Of a DNA stretch of 64,000 bases, positions 38,379 to 49,604 are shown piece after piece. Within the stretch, counting starts at the first letter, position 1. Every line of letters starts with the position of its first letter. A model generated the notes under the pieces. The model was not told where the DNA came from. It saw only the letters and a program-made list of their open reading frames with translations, and did not search any database. The translations under genes and the position numbers were made by a program. The DNA is taken from contig NZ_FOSH01000005.1 in the NCBI RefSeq assembly GCF_900114205.1, forward strand, positions 175,873 through 239,872. Reading direction: 5' to 3'. This stretch comes from Methylophaga sulfidovorans (GTDB taxonomy: Bacteria; Pseudomonadota; Gammaproteobacteria; Nitrosococcales; Methylophagaceae).

Positions 38379-39347
38379 GTGGATATTCAATCCATCTATT
38401 CTTTAATTCAAGATGACATGAAAGCTGTAGACGAGTTGATCCAACAACGCTTACAGTCTGATGTTGCCCTCATTAACCAACTTGGCTTTTACATTATTAA
38501 CAGCGGTGGTAAGCGGCTGCGCCCAGCGATAGCTATTCTGTCTGCACGCGCATGTGGCTATGAGGGGAGTCAGCATATCAACCTCGCCACCATTATTGAG
38601 TTCATTCATACCGCAACGTTATTACACGATGATGTGGTAGATAATTCTGATATGCGCCGGGGTCAGGAAACAGCTAATTCACTTTGGGGTAATGAAGCCA
38701 GCGTACTCGTGGGCGATTTCCTCTATACCCGCTCGTTTGAAATGATGGTCGAAATTGAGTCTATGCGCTTAATGCATATTCTTTCTCATACCACCAATAT
38801 CATTGCTGAAGGCGAGGTACTGCAATTATTAAATTGTCATGATGCTGACACCACCGAAGAACGTTATCTTGAAGTCATACACCATAAAACAGCTAAACTG
38901 TTTGAAGCTGCGGGCCAGTTAGGTGCTGTCATTTCAGGCTCTGACAACGCTATTGAAACAGCTATGGCTAGCTATGCCATGCATTTGGGTAGTGCTTTTC
39001 AGCTGGTAGACGACTTACTGGATTACAGTCAATCCAGCGAAACTATTGGTAAAAACATCGGTGACGATCTTGCTGAAGGCAAACCCACATTGCCTTTGAT
39101 CTATGCAATGCAGCACGGTAATGCTGAACAAGCGGCTATTATTCGTGAAGCCATCGAACAGGGCCAGCGAGATAGGATCAATGACATTATTGAGATCATT
39201 CAAAATACAGGCGCCATAGATTACACTGCCAAGGCAGCTGAAAAGGAAGTCATGCAAGCGAAACAAGCGCTGGATAGACTTGCTGAAAGTCCATATAAAC
39301 AGGCTTTGTTATCGTTAGCTGATTTTGCTATTCAGCGAAATTATTAA
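38379..39347 (+). CDS. ispB: Octaprenyl diphosphate synthase
   Basis: IspB makes the long prenyl chain of ubiquinone. The 322-residue trans-prenyltransferase has both aspartate-rich motifs: LLHDDVVDNSDMRRG (first DDxxD at 84-88) and QLVDDLLDYS (about 209-218), with GGKRLRPA for isopentenyl diphosphate binding. The start is GTG 38379. The product length of eight units is assumed from the family and from the position next to rplU, as in E. coli. Confidence 0.95.
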   Translation: MDIQSIYSLIQDDMKAVDELIQQRLQSDVALINQLGFYIINSGGKRLRPAIAILSARACGYEGSQHINLATIIEFIHTATLLHDDVVDNSDMRRGQETANSLWGNEASVLVGDFLYTRSFEMMVEIESMRLMHILSHTTNIIAEGEVLQLLNCHDADTTEERYLEVIHHKTAKLFEAAGQLGAVISGSDNAIETAMASYAMHLGSAFQLVDDLLDYSQSSETIGKNIGDDLAEGKPTLPLIYAMQHGNAEQAAIIREAIEQGQRDRINDIIEIIQNTGAIDYTAKAAEKEVMQAKQALDRLAESPYKQALLSLADFAIQRNY

Positions 39348-39439
39348 TGATTCGACTCACACTCTGAGGTCATCGAATGATGAAGCATCGCCAGGTTATA
39401 TGGTTATAGCAGTCATGATATATGCAAAGGATGCGTAAA

Positions 39440-40525
39440 ATGATTTCAGATAAGGACATTCTAAACGCCAGAATTCTCATTGTTGACGACCAGTTAATTA
39501 ATATTAAATTACTGGAAAAAATGCTGAGACAGGCAGGGTTTACCTCTCTCTATTCCACAAATCTCGGCGCCGAAGTAAAACAGCGCTATTTTGAATACGA
39601 AATCGATCTCATCCTGCTAGACATCCGTATGCCGGATATGGATGGTTTTCAGGTAATGGAATCACTGCATACGGCGATACATAATGACTATCTTCCGATA
39701 CTGGTAATTACCGCTGAACTCACTCAGGAAATACGAAAAAAATCACTCAGCTCCGGTGCAAAAGACTTTATAACCAAACCCTTTGACCAAACAGAAGTTA
39801 TTCAGCGTATCAGAAATATGCTGGAAGTCCGCTTACTGCATAAGCAAGTAATGACACAAAATGTAACGCTAGAACAACAGGTCAAAATCCGCACTCAACA
39901 ACTCGAGCAAAGCCGTCTTGAAATTATTAAACGTTTAGGTCGGGCAGCAGAATATAAAGATAATGAAACCGGCAATCACATTCTGAGAATGAGTCATTTT
40001 GCTGAAATGTTGGCATTAGCCGCCAGCCTTAATGAGAGTTTTGCTGCTGATATATTAACAGCAGCACCTATGCACGATATTGGAAAAATTGGTATTCCTG
40101 ATCATATCTTGCTCAAACCAGGAAAATTAAATGCTGACGAATGGGAAGTGATGAAAACTCACGTCAAAATTGGCGCAGATTTATTAGCAGATACCGATGT
40201 TCCCTTACTCAAGCTGGCAAGTAATATAGCGCTTACTCATCATGAAAAATGGGACGGCTCTGGTTACCCAAATGGTTTGAAGGGCAAAGATATCCCGATT
40301 GAGGGTCGTATTTGTGCGGTATGTGATGTATTTGATGCTTTAACGTCTGAACGTCCATATAAAAAAGCTTGGCCAATCGATAAAGCTGTTGATTACCTGA
40401 CTGAGCAAAAAGGACATCATTTTGATCCTGAATTAGTGGAGCATTTTTTATCTATCTTAGAAGAAGTACTTCATTACCGTGCACATCACCCTGACACCTT
40501 ATCTCAAACACAAGATATAGCTTAA
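39440..40525 (+). CDS. Response regulator with HD-GYP output domain (c-di-GMP phosphodiesterase)
   Basis: AAAGG nine bases before ATG 39440 favours this start over ATG 39422. The protein has a receiver domain (about 8-125; acceptor D61 in LILLDIRMPDMDG), a short coiled linker and an HD-GYP domain (about 165-350) with HD at 212-213, HHEKWDGSGYP near 267-277 and CDVFDALTSERPYK. HD-GYP enzymes hydrolyse c-di-GMP to GMP. No sensor kinase is adjacent. The hybrid kinase at 61 kb and others elsewhere are possible partners. Confidence 0.93.
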   Translation: MISDKDILNARILIVDDQLINIKLLEKMLRQAGFTSLYSTNLGAEVKQRYFEYEIDLILLDIRMPDMDGFQVMESLHTAIHNDYLPILVITAELTQEIRKKSLSSGAKDFITKPFDQTEVIQRIRNMLEVRLLHKQVMTQNVTLEQQVKIRTQQLEQSRLEIIKRLGRAAEYKDNETGNHILRMSHFAEMLALAASLNESFAADILTAAPMHDIGKIGIPDHILLKPGKLNADEWEVMKTHVKIGADLLADTDVPLLKLASNIALTHHEKWDGSGYPNGLKGKDIPIEGRICAVCDVFDALTSERPYKKAWPIDKAVDYLTEQKGHHFDPELVEHFLSILEEVLHYRAHHPDTLSQTQDIA

Positions 40526-40576
40526 TTTTGCTTAAATACTTTTTAGTTATTTCAAGGTTCGCTATCCTTAGTCACT

Positions 40577-40879
40577 ATGTCTCAAATATATAAATATCAT
40601 TTATTTTTCTGTACCCATCAGCGTGATGATGGCAGTGCAAATTGTGGTGAACATGGCTCACAGTCTCTGCGTGATTATGCGAAACAGCGTGTCAAAGAGC
40701 TAAAAATAAAAAAAGTCCGTGTCAATAATGCTGGCTGTCTCAGCCGTTGTAAGCTAGGGCCAATGTTAGTTATCTATCCTGAAGGCACCTGGTATCACTA
40801 TGAAACAGAAGCAGATATTGATGAAATTATTGAGTCACATCTGTTAAACGATACTATTGTGGAACGTCTGGTCAAATGA
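40577..40879 (+). CDS. Thioredoxin-like [2Fe-2S] ferredoxin
   Basis: The 100-residue protein has four cysteines, C12, C23, C54 and C58, in the Cx10C...Cx3C order of thioredoxin-fold 2Fe-2S ferredoxins, within FFCTHQRDDGSANCG and GCLSRCKLGPMLVIYPEG. It carries electrons. It ends by overlapping the hpnD start (ATGA), so it is translated with the squalene genes and may supply or remove electrons for that pathway. That link is inferred. Confidence 0.88.
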   Translation: MSQIYKYHLFFCTHQRDDGSANCGEHGSQSLRDYAKQRVKELKIKKVRVNNAGCLSRCKLGPMLVIYPEGTWYHYETEADIDEIIESHLLNDTIVERLVK

Positions 40880-41721
40880 CACCCAATCAATACTGCCGTG
40901 ACAAAGCAGCCAAAAGTGGTTCAAGTTTTTATTACAGCTTTATGTTCTTGCCGCCACAAAAGCGACAGGCCATCACAGCCTTGTATGCGTTTTGCCGTGA
41001 GGTGGATGATGCAGTGGATGAAATTGCTGATCCGCAAGTTGCCGCACAGACCTTAGCCTGGTGGCGCAGTGAAGTTGACAATATTTTTGACCAAGTAGCT
41101 ACCCATCCGGTCGGTAAAGCCTTGGAAGAAGCACTTCAGCATTTTGAATTACATAAAGAATATTTTCTTGAGATCATTGATGGCATGGAAATGGATCTAT
41201 TCCAGCATCGATATGAAGGTTTTAAGCATTTAGCTCTATATTGTCACCGTGTTGCCAGTGTGGTCGGATTGCTTGCTGCAGAGATTTTTGGTTATCAGAA
41301 CCGCCAGACGCTGAAATATGCCGAAAAACTAGGTTTGGCTTTCCAGTTGACCAATATTATTCGTGACGTTCGTGAAGATGCAGAGCGTGGTCGCATCTAT
41401 CTACCTGCAGAGGATATGGCGCGATTTAATGTCAGCGAACAAGATATTCTAGCACTGAAACAGACAACAGAATTAACGGCACTCCTCGCATTTGAAACCC
41501 AACGTGCACGTTCTTTTTATCAAGAAGCTAAAACATTATTACCGACGGAAGATCGTTATTCGCAACGTACAGGCTTAATTATGTCTGCTATCTATGAAGC
41601 GACATTAGACGAAATTGAAAAAGATAATTTTCAGGTAATGAAACAGCGTATTTCTCTGACGCCTTTGAAAAAACTCTGGTTAGCCTGGCGCACATCCAGA
41701 GCAGAAAAAAAACACCAATAA
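40876..41721 (+). CDS. hpnD: Presqualene diphosphate synthase HpnD
   Basis: HpnD condenses two farnesyl diphosphates to presqualene diphosphate in the bacterial HpnCDE route to squalene and hopanoids. The 281-residue protein shows FYYSFMFLPPQKRQAITALYAFCR followed by the first aspartate motif VDDAVDE (43-49) and the second, NIIRDVREDAERGRIYLP. The YYSFxFLPP signature separates HpnD from HpnC. It overlaps both the ferredoxin and hpnE by one to four bases. Confidence 0.88.
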   Translation: MTPNQYCRDKAAKSGSSFYYSFMFLPPQKRQAITALYAFCREVDDAVDEIADPQVAAQTLAWWRSEVDNIFDQVATHPVGKALEEALQHFELHKEYFLEIIDGMEMDLFQHRYEGFKHLALYCHRVASVVGLLAAEIFGYQNRQTLKYAEKLGLAFQLTNIIRDVREDAERGRIYLPAEDMARFNVSEQDILALKQTTELTALLAFETQRARSFYQEAKTLLPTEDRYSQRTGLIMSAIYEATLDEIEKDNFQVMKQRISLTPLKKLWLAWRTSRAEKKHQ

Positions 41722-42995
41722 TGACCACGTTGATTATTGGTGGTGGCTGGAGTGGACTTGCTGCTGCCGTACGATTGTTAGAGCAGGGAGAACCAGTTCA
41801 TCTGGTTGAATCTGCCAAACAATTAGGCGGGCGAGCCCGAAATGTTGTCTGGAACGAACAAACCATAGATAACGGCCAGCATTTATTGATTGGCGCCTAC
41901 CAACGTACCTTAAAATTGTTGCAGGACTTAGGGGCTGATGAATCCACATTATTTCAACGACTTCCATTAAATCTGACCATCCATCATCCACATTTTAATG
42001 ATCTAAAACTCGCTGACACCCCGCTTTTACCCTGGCCTTTGTCACTGGCGATAAAGACATGGCAGCTCAATGGTTTTACGCTTTTTATTCAGATATCACG
42101 TCTGATATTTAAAGCACGTCCGCAAAAAAAATCAGACGATATCTCGGTGCAGGCATGGTTAAAACAACAGAAACAAAGTCCGAGATTAATTGAGCAGCTA
42201 TGGGAGCCATTATGTCTTGCTACGTTGAATACGCCCATATCCGAAGCCTCAGCTAATCTTTTTGCTAATGTCTTGTTAGAGACTTTTCAACAACGTGATT
42301 ATGCTGACTTTCTGATTCCAAAAGTGCCATTAGGCGATATCTTACCTGCCTATGCTGAACGGTATATTCAAGCACAGGGCGGCCAAATTTCCCTGCATAC
42401 ACGAATTAAGTCACTGCTTATCGAAGATAATAAAATAACCGCCGCAATGACCGATAAAGGTCAGACGATTGAAGCAGACAATATCATTATTGCTACCGGA
42501 CCACACACTAGCCAACAACTGCTGGGAAACTACTGGTTAGGTGAGGAAACAAGCTCTTATCCTATTGTCACGGTGTATCTGCAATGCTCAGCTGACATCA
42601 AATTAATATCTCCCATAATAGGCCTCAGTGGCACAACAAGTCAGTGGGTATTTGATAGAGGAGATGGCTTGTTAGCCGTTGTTATTAGTGGACCTGGAAC
42701 ACATCTGAAGCTGACTAATGATCAGCTTATTGTTCATATTTTCGATGAGTTATTGGACACAAATATAGTCCAATCCCCAGAGTTTATTCGCGGTTACGTT
42801 ATTCGGGAAAAACGAGCGACTTTCAAAAGTTGTGTCAATATCAGCTCACATCGTCCGGCGACCGCGTGCACAGTGAAGGGGCTCTATTTAGCTGGTGATA
42901 TAATTAGTAACCCTTATCCTGCTACACTAGAAGGCGCAGTGATCAATGGTGAAAAAGCTGCCGAATTGATAATGAAAATCAACACGGTTAGCTAA
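41721..42995 (+). CDS. hpnE: Hydroxysqualene dehydroxylase / squalene-associated FAD oxidoreductase HpnE
   Basis: HpnE reduces hydroxysqualene to squalene. The 424-residue flavoprotein starts with the dinucleotide loop LIIGGGWSGLAAAVRLLEQG (4-23) and ends with the family FAD motif GLYLAGDIISNPYPATLEGAVINGE-type (core LAGDIISNPYPATLEGAV). WEPLCLATLNTP is typical of HpnE. It shares one base with the hpnD stop. HpnC, which makes the hydroxysqualene, is absent from the window. Confidence 0.87.
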   Translation: MTTLIIGGGWSGLAAAVRLLEQGEPVHLVESAKQLGGRARNVVWNEQTIDNGQHLLIGAYQRTLKLLQDLGADESTLFQRLPLNLTIHHPHFNDLKLADTPLLPWPLSLAIKTWQLNGFTLFIQISRLIFKARPQKKSDDISVQAWLKQQKQSPRLIEQLWEPLCLATLNTPISEASANLFANVLLETFQQRDYADFLIPKVPLGDILPAYAERYIQAQGGQISLHTRIKSLLIEDNKITAAMTDKGQTIEADNIIIATGPHTSQQLLGNYWLGEETSSYPIVTVYLQCSADIKLISPIIGLSGTTSQWVFDRGDGLLAVVISGPGTHLKLTNDQLIVHIFDELLDTNIVQSPEFIRGYVIREKRATFKSCVNISSHRPATACTVKGLYLAGDIISNPYPATLEGAVINGEKAAELIMKINTVS

Positions 42996-43052
42996 GCGAT
43001 TAATCACTTGCTATACTTTATGACTCAATATTTATAACAATAAGGGAATGCT

Positions 43053-43409
43053 ATGCTGAAACAGTTTAAATTACTTTTAATCGCGTTATTTCTGGGTACA
43101 TTCATCGTTGCTTGTAGTGATGACAACAGTGCTCAGACAGAGTCTAAAGATACATCTGCTGCACCTGCGGAAGTGTCTAGTGACGACACCACTGACACAA
43201 CAGGTGCTGTTGAAGATGAAACAAGCACTATTGCAGGTATGACTGAAGAAGAAGCTATCGCTAAATGGGGTGAGCCAGATGTCACTCAAACGCATAAAAT
43301 TGATGCTTTAACCGTTGACCATCTTGAATGGCATAAAAAAGACGGTATCACAGCGGTACAATTCCACAACGGTGTCGCACAATTTAGTCAATTTATCCCT
43401 GCAGAATAA
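43053..43409 (+). CDS. Small lipoprotein of unknown function
   Basis: The 118-residue product has a lipoprotein signal with lipobox FIVAC (C21), an acidic Ser/Thr-rich linker (22-65), and a C-terminal part EEEAIAKWGEPDVTQ...LEWHKKDGITAVQFHNG. The KWGEPD and following W/VxFxNG pattern resembles the BamE/SmpA-type outer-membrane lipoprotein fold, but similarity is too thin for a name. TAAGGGAATGCT precedes the ATG. It is seven bases from the SDR gene. Confidence 0.75.
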   Translation: MLKQFKLLLIALFLGTFIVACSDDNSAQTESKDTSAAPAEVSSDDTTDTTGAVEDETSTIAGMTEEEAIAKWGEPDVTQTHKIDALTVDHLEWHKKDGITAVQFHNGVAQFSQFIPAE

Positions 43410-43415
43410 ATCTTG

Positions 43416-44123
43416 ATGCAAACACATACTGAGGACAGCCAGTTGGCTGATCAAATTATTCTTATCACCGGTGCCGCTCAGGGCATCGGTGCCTCAGTAG
43501 CTAAAGCCTGCGCACAGGCAGGTGCTACAGTTATCTTACTCGATAAACAAGTTCCACAGCTTGAAGCTGTCTATGATGAAATCGTTGAACAAACGGGCAT
43601 CATACCTGCTATCTATCCGCTCGATCTGAAAGGTGCGACAGTAGATAACTACAAGCAACTCGCCCAGACTATTTCAGATAACTTTGGCAAATTAAATGCC
43701 TTGATTCACTGTGCTGCCACACTCGGACAATTAGCACCTGTGATGAATCAGGATCCTAAAACATGGGCTGAAACCATACACATCAACCTGACAGCCACTT
43801 ATTTACTCACCCAGGCCTGTCTCCCTTTATTAAAACAACAAACCAGCCATTTAATTTTCACGACTGATGCCCATAAACATACGGCTTATTGGGGTGCCTA
43901 TGGGATTAGTAAGGCAGCAATAGAAGCATTTGCCGAACAATTAAAAGATGAACTGGAAGCAGAAGGTAAGGTTATTGTCAGTACAATTGATCCAGGTGAA
44001 GTCAGAACCGCACTATATGCTCGTGCTTATCCTGCCCGAAATCCCGAGCATCTGAATCTGCCAGATGATGTTGTACATCACTACATCGGCAAACTTAATA
44101 TTGAAGCCAATTCTGCAGCCTAG
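43416..44123 (+). CDS. Short-chain dehydrogenase/reductase, YciK type
   Basis: The product (235 residues from ATG 43416, or 236 from TTG 43413) has the cofactor loop TGAAQGIG and the YxxxK pair in WGAYGISK. The NWGAY/WGAYxxSK and LPLLKQQTSHLIFT arrangement follows E. coli YciK. In the place of the catalytic serine, 13 residues before the tyrosine, there is threonine (FTTDAH), and two residues are missing relative to YciK. Substrate unknown. Confidence 0.85.
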   Translation: MQTHTEDSQLADQIILITGAAQGIGASVAKACAQAGATVILLDKQVPQLEAVYDEIVEQTGIIPAIYPLDLKGATVDNYKQLAQTISDNFGKLNALIHCAATLGQLAPVMNQDPKTWAETIHINLTATYLLTQACLPLLKQQTSHLIFTTDAHKHTAYWGAYGISKAAIEAFAEQLKDELEAEGKVIVSTIDPGEVRTALYARAYPARNPEHLNLPDDVVHHYIGKLNIEANSAA

Positions 44124-44191
44124 ATAATTAGAAACGTCAAAACCCTGACACTAAATATATAACATACTGATTTAAAACATATTTTCACATT

Positions 44192-44207
44192 TGGCACACT
44201 TATCGCA
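44192..44207 (+). promoter_or_regulatory. Candidate sigma-54 promoter upstream of the diguanylate cyclase
   Basis: TGGCAC-ACTTA-TCGCA has the GG (44193-44194) and GC (44205-44206) doublets exactly 12 bases apart, as in -24/-12 promoters (consensus TGGCAC-N5-TTGCW, one mismatch). Transcription would begin near 44218, about 25 bases before the ATG. Confidence 0.5.
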
Positions 44208-44242
44208 GGTTATATTCATAACTTGAATAAGGAAGTGCTCCG

Positions 44243-45160
44243 ATGGAACACCCATTAATCTCAAATAAACATAAACTGAGCTTGGTTGAAGGCTCTAAAC
44301 CAGCAATAGATAACACTCAGACAAAAACAGCTGAAGAAATACATCGTCAACTTCCTTATACACTGCAAACCAGCCTTATATTGGAAGACATGCTTCAACT
44401 ATTTCAGCAGGAAATCAATGCTATCTTCCCTGAGTGCAGCTTTCATTATCAGAATCCCAGTATGAAAGTCGATATTAACTCGGCAGAAAAATCCCACCAT
44501 CGCTGCCATTATAAGCTTGAAATGAATGGTGATTATCTGGGCGATCTCAGTTTTACGCAAAGCAAAAAGTTTTCTCAAACCGATATTATTTTTATAGAAG
44601 ATTTACTCAGCCTACTGGTTTACCCTCTGCGCAATTGCCTGCTTTATAAAAAAGCACTGGCCTCTGCACTGCTGGATGACTTAACAAATCTGGGCAATCG
44701 CGCAGCTTATGAAAAAAGCTTGAACCGTGAAATTGACAGAGCAAAAAGACACAATACGCCTTTGTCACTCGTGCTTATTGACATTGATAACTTCAAAATT
44801 ATTAATGATAACTTTGGCCATATGACAGGCGATAGAGCCCTTAAAATTTTGGCAGATATGATTAATCAGAATCTGCGTGGTAGTGATATGGCATTCCGAT
44901 TTGGTGGTGAAGAGTTTGTTCTTTTATTAACCGATACCAGTATCCACGATGCTCACGTTGCCGCTGAGAGAGTACGTGAATCTGTTGCGCAAATATTATC
45001 TCATGACGGAAAAAACAGTTTCGGTTTTACCATCAGCTTAGGTGTTGCCCAACTTGATAAGAATGAGGAAGGCTATCATTTGTTTGAACGGGCTGATATG
45101 GCACTGTATGAAGCAAAACACATGGGTAAAAATATTACTGTCTGCGCCAAAAAACCCTAA
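44243..45160 (+). CDS. GGDEF-domain diguanylate cyclase
   Basis: The 305-residue soluble protein has an N-terminal sensory region (about 35-135) of no recognised family and a GGDEF domain (about 140-302) with LTNLGNRAAYE, the active-site GGEEF at 221-225 and an inhibitory-site RGSD at 212-215, five residues before it. It should make c-di-GMP and be limited by product inhibition. A possible sigma-54 promoter lies directly upstream. AAGGAAGTG precedes the ATG. Confidence 0.92.
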   Translation: MEHPLISNKHKLSLVEGSKPAIDNTQTKTAEEIHRQLPYTLQTSLILEDMLQLFQQEINAIFPECSFHYQNPSMKVDINSAEKSHHRCHYKLEMNGDYLGDLSFTQSKKFSQTDIIFIEDLLSLLVYPLRNCLLYKKALASALLDDLTNLGNRAAYEKSLNREIDRAKRHNTPLSLVLIDIDNFKIINDNFGHMTGDRALKILADMINQNLRGSDMAFRFGGEEFVLLLTDTSIHDAHVAAERVRESVAQILSHDGKNSFGFTISLGVAQLDKNEEGYHLFERADMALYEAKHMGKNITVCAKKP

Positions 45161-45188
45161 GATTTAATCGACAACAGACAGTATAAAA

Positions 45189-46085
45189 TTAATGGCCTCT
45201 GATACGAGGTCTTCTTTTTGGTGTGGGCTCATCCTGCTCCCGGCTTTGTTCTTTTTTATTAGTACTATATTCTTTTCTCGCCCGTGTTTTTTTAGGGCGT
45301 TCCTGCTTAGCAGGCTTATTACGTCCACCTGTAGCCGCGCTGACAGGCTTCATCCCAGCCTGTTCATATAGATAGTCCAAATCAGAGCCTTCCAGCTTTG
45401 TCCAGTGGCCCATACGCAGGTTATTGGGAATAATGATAGGTCCATAACGCACCCGCATCAGACGGCTCACCTGCACGCCCTGGCTTTCCCACAAACGACG
45501 GACTTCACGGTTACGACCTTCCTGAATAACCACGTGAAACCATTTATTGGCACCTTCACCACCTGATTCCTGGATATCAGCAAACTTCGCTTCACCATCT
45601 TCAAGCATGACACCGTCACGTAGAGCCTGCATCATTTCTGATGTCACTTCACCTAATACACGAACGGCATACTCACGATCCATTTCATGAGATGGATGCA
45701 TTAAACGATTGGCCAGTTCACCATCGGTCGTCAGGATAATTAAGCCGCTGGTATTTAAATCGAGTCGACCCACGCTAACCCAGCGGCCCTGTTCTGGAAT
45801 TGGCAGAGACTGAAAGATAGTACGACGACCTTCAGGGTCCTTACGCGTGCACACTTCACCAACAGGCTTATTATAGAGAATGACCTGCTTGGCAGGTTCC
45901 TGCCACAAACGTTTCGGAGAAAGCGGTTTATTATCGAGCTTTAAACGATCACCTTCACTAATCTGATCGCCCAAACTCGCCAACTCACCATTACGAGTGA
46001 CACGTCCTTCTTTAATCCAGGTTTCCACCTGTCGACGAGAGCCATAACCAGCTCTTGCTAATACTTTTTGAATACGTTCAGCCAT
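45189..46085 (-). CDS. rluB: 23S rRNA pseudouridine 2605 synthase
   Basis: The 298-residue protein has an S4 RNA-binding domain (about 3-60) and the RsuA/RluB catalytic core with VGRLDLNTSGLIILTTDGE (catalytic aspartate in GRLD), then NREVRRLWESQG. The lysine, arginine and glutamate-rich tail after about residue 245 favours RluB over RluE or RsuA. It is the last gene of the crcB-serS-trpS run, 21 bases after trpS. Confidence 0.9.
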   Translation of the reverse strand: MAERIQKVLARAGYGSRRQVETWIKEGRVTRNGELASLGDQISEGDRLKLDNKPLSPKRLWQEPAKQVILYNKPVGEVCTRKDPEGRRTIFQSLPIPEQGRWVSVGRLDLNTSGLIILTTDGELANRLMHPSHEMDREYAVRVLGEVTSEMMQALRDGVMLEDGEAKFADIQESGGEGANKWFHVVIQEGRNREVRRLWESQGVQVSRLMRVRYGPIIIPNNLRMGHWTKLEGSDLDYLYEQAGMKPVSAATGGRNKPAKQERPKKTRARKEYSTNKKEQSREQDEPTPKRRPRIRGH

Positions 46086-46106
46086 AAAAACGCGTCAGCA
46101 ACCCTT

Positions 46107-47324
46107 TTATTTATAGTTTAAACCCATTGATGAACGGACTTCCGCCAAGGTTTCCTGCGCCACTTCACGGGCGGCAGCATTACCATCATCAATAATACGG
46201 CGGACATCTTCTGGGTGTTGGCTAAAATCCAACGCCCGTTCACGAATCGGTCTCAGTTCAGCACTAACAGCATCAATCAACGGACCTTTACAATCCAGAC
46301 AACCAATACTGGCACTGCGACAACCTTCTTGTACCCACTGTTTCTGATCTTCTGAAGCATAAACCTCATGCAACTGCCATACAGGGCAGCGTTCAGGTTC
46401 ACCAGGATCAGTACGTCGAACACGGTTTGTGTCCGTTGGCATACGTTTAATTTTCTCAGCAAGACTATCATCAGGCTCGCGCAGCGAAATCGTATTGCCA
46501 TATGACTTGGACATTTTTTGACCATCCAAGCCTGGCATTTTAGATGCCGGTGTTAATAACGCTTTTGGCTCTGGCAAGATCACTTTACCTGCACCTTCCA
46601 GATAGCCGAATAAACGTTCCATATCTCCCAGTGCCAGATTTTGTTGATTTTTAAGCAACTCTCTCGCTGTCGCTAAAGCGTCGGCATCACCTTGTTCTTG
46701 ATATGACTTACGCAAAGAATTGTAGAGCTTTGCGTTTTTCTTACCCATTTTTTTGATCGCGGCTTCGGCTTTTTCTTCAAAGTCCAGCTCACGACCGTAA
46801 ATATGATTAAAGCGACGAGCGACTTCACGTGTTAACTCCACATGAGCCACCTGATCTTCACCAACAGGTACCTGACCGGCACGATAAATCAAAATATCGG
46901 CACTTTGTAATAGGGGATAACCTAAAAAACCATAAGTCGATAAATCTTTTTCTTTTAGTTTTTCTTGTTGATCTTTATATGTAGGCACACGCTCTAACCA
47001 TGAAAGCGGTGTAATCATCGACAACAGTAAATGTAATTCAGCATGCTCAGGTATTTTAGATTGTAAAAACAGCGATGCCGTCGAAGGTTCGATACCAGCA
47101 GCTAGCCAGTCAATCACCATCTCCCAAACACTGCCTTCAATGACACTGCTATCTTCATAGTGTGTCGTCAGCGCATGCCAGTCTGCTACAAAGAAAAAAC
47201 AGTCAAATTCGTGCTGTAATTTAATCCAGTTTTTTAGAACGCCATGGTAATGACCTAAATGCAATTGTCCTGTTGGACGCATGCCTGAAACAATACGACG
47301 GGACTGTATAGCAACCGTATCCAA
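46107..47324 (-). CDS. trpS: Tryptophanyl-tRNA synthetase with a predicted iron-sulfur motif
   Basis: TrpRS charges tRNA-Trp. The class I signatures are HLGHYHG (22-28) and KMSKS (270-274). At 405 residues it is about 70 longer than E. coli TrpRS: an insert lies at about 188-245 (KKMGKKNAKLYNSLRKSYQ and on). C313, C335, C342 and C345 form Cx21Cx6Cx2C, and the surrounding CRSASIGCLDCKG is nearly identical to the [4Fe-4S] site I recall in Thermotoga maritima TrpRS (Cx22Cx6Cx2C). A cluster is therefore likely, near the anticodon-binding side. It lies downstream of serS and the M50 protease in one run. Confidence 0.93.
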   Translation of the reverse strand: MDTVAIQSRRIVSGMRPTGQLHLGHYHGVLKNWIKLQHEFDCFFFVADWHALTTHYEDSSVIEGSVWEMVIDWLAAGIEPSTASLFLQSKIPEHAELHLLLSMITPLSWLERVPTYKDQQEKLKEKDLSTYGFLGYPLLQSADILIYRAGQVPVGEDQVAHVELTREVARRFNHIYGRELDFEEKAEAAIKKMGKKNAKLYNSLRKSYQEQGDADALATARELLKNQQNLALGDMERLFGYLEGAGKVILPEPKALLTPASKMPGLDGQKMSKSYGNTISLREPDDSLAEKIKRMPTDTNRVRRTDPGEPERCPVWQLHEVYASEDQKQWVQEGCRSASIGCLDCKGPLIDAVSAELRPIRERALDFSQHPEDVRRIIDDGNAAAREVAQETLAEVRSSMGLNYK

Positions 47325-47355
47325 AATGTTCTCCTGATAAGCCTTAATTAGCTAA

Positions 47356-49600
<2,245 letters not shown>

Positions 49601-49604
<4 letters not shown>

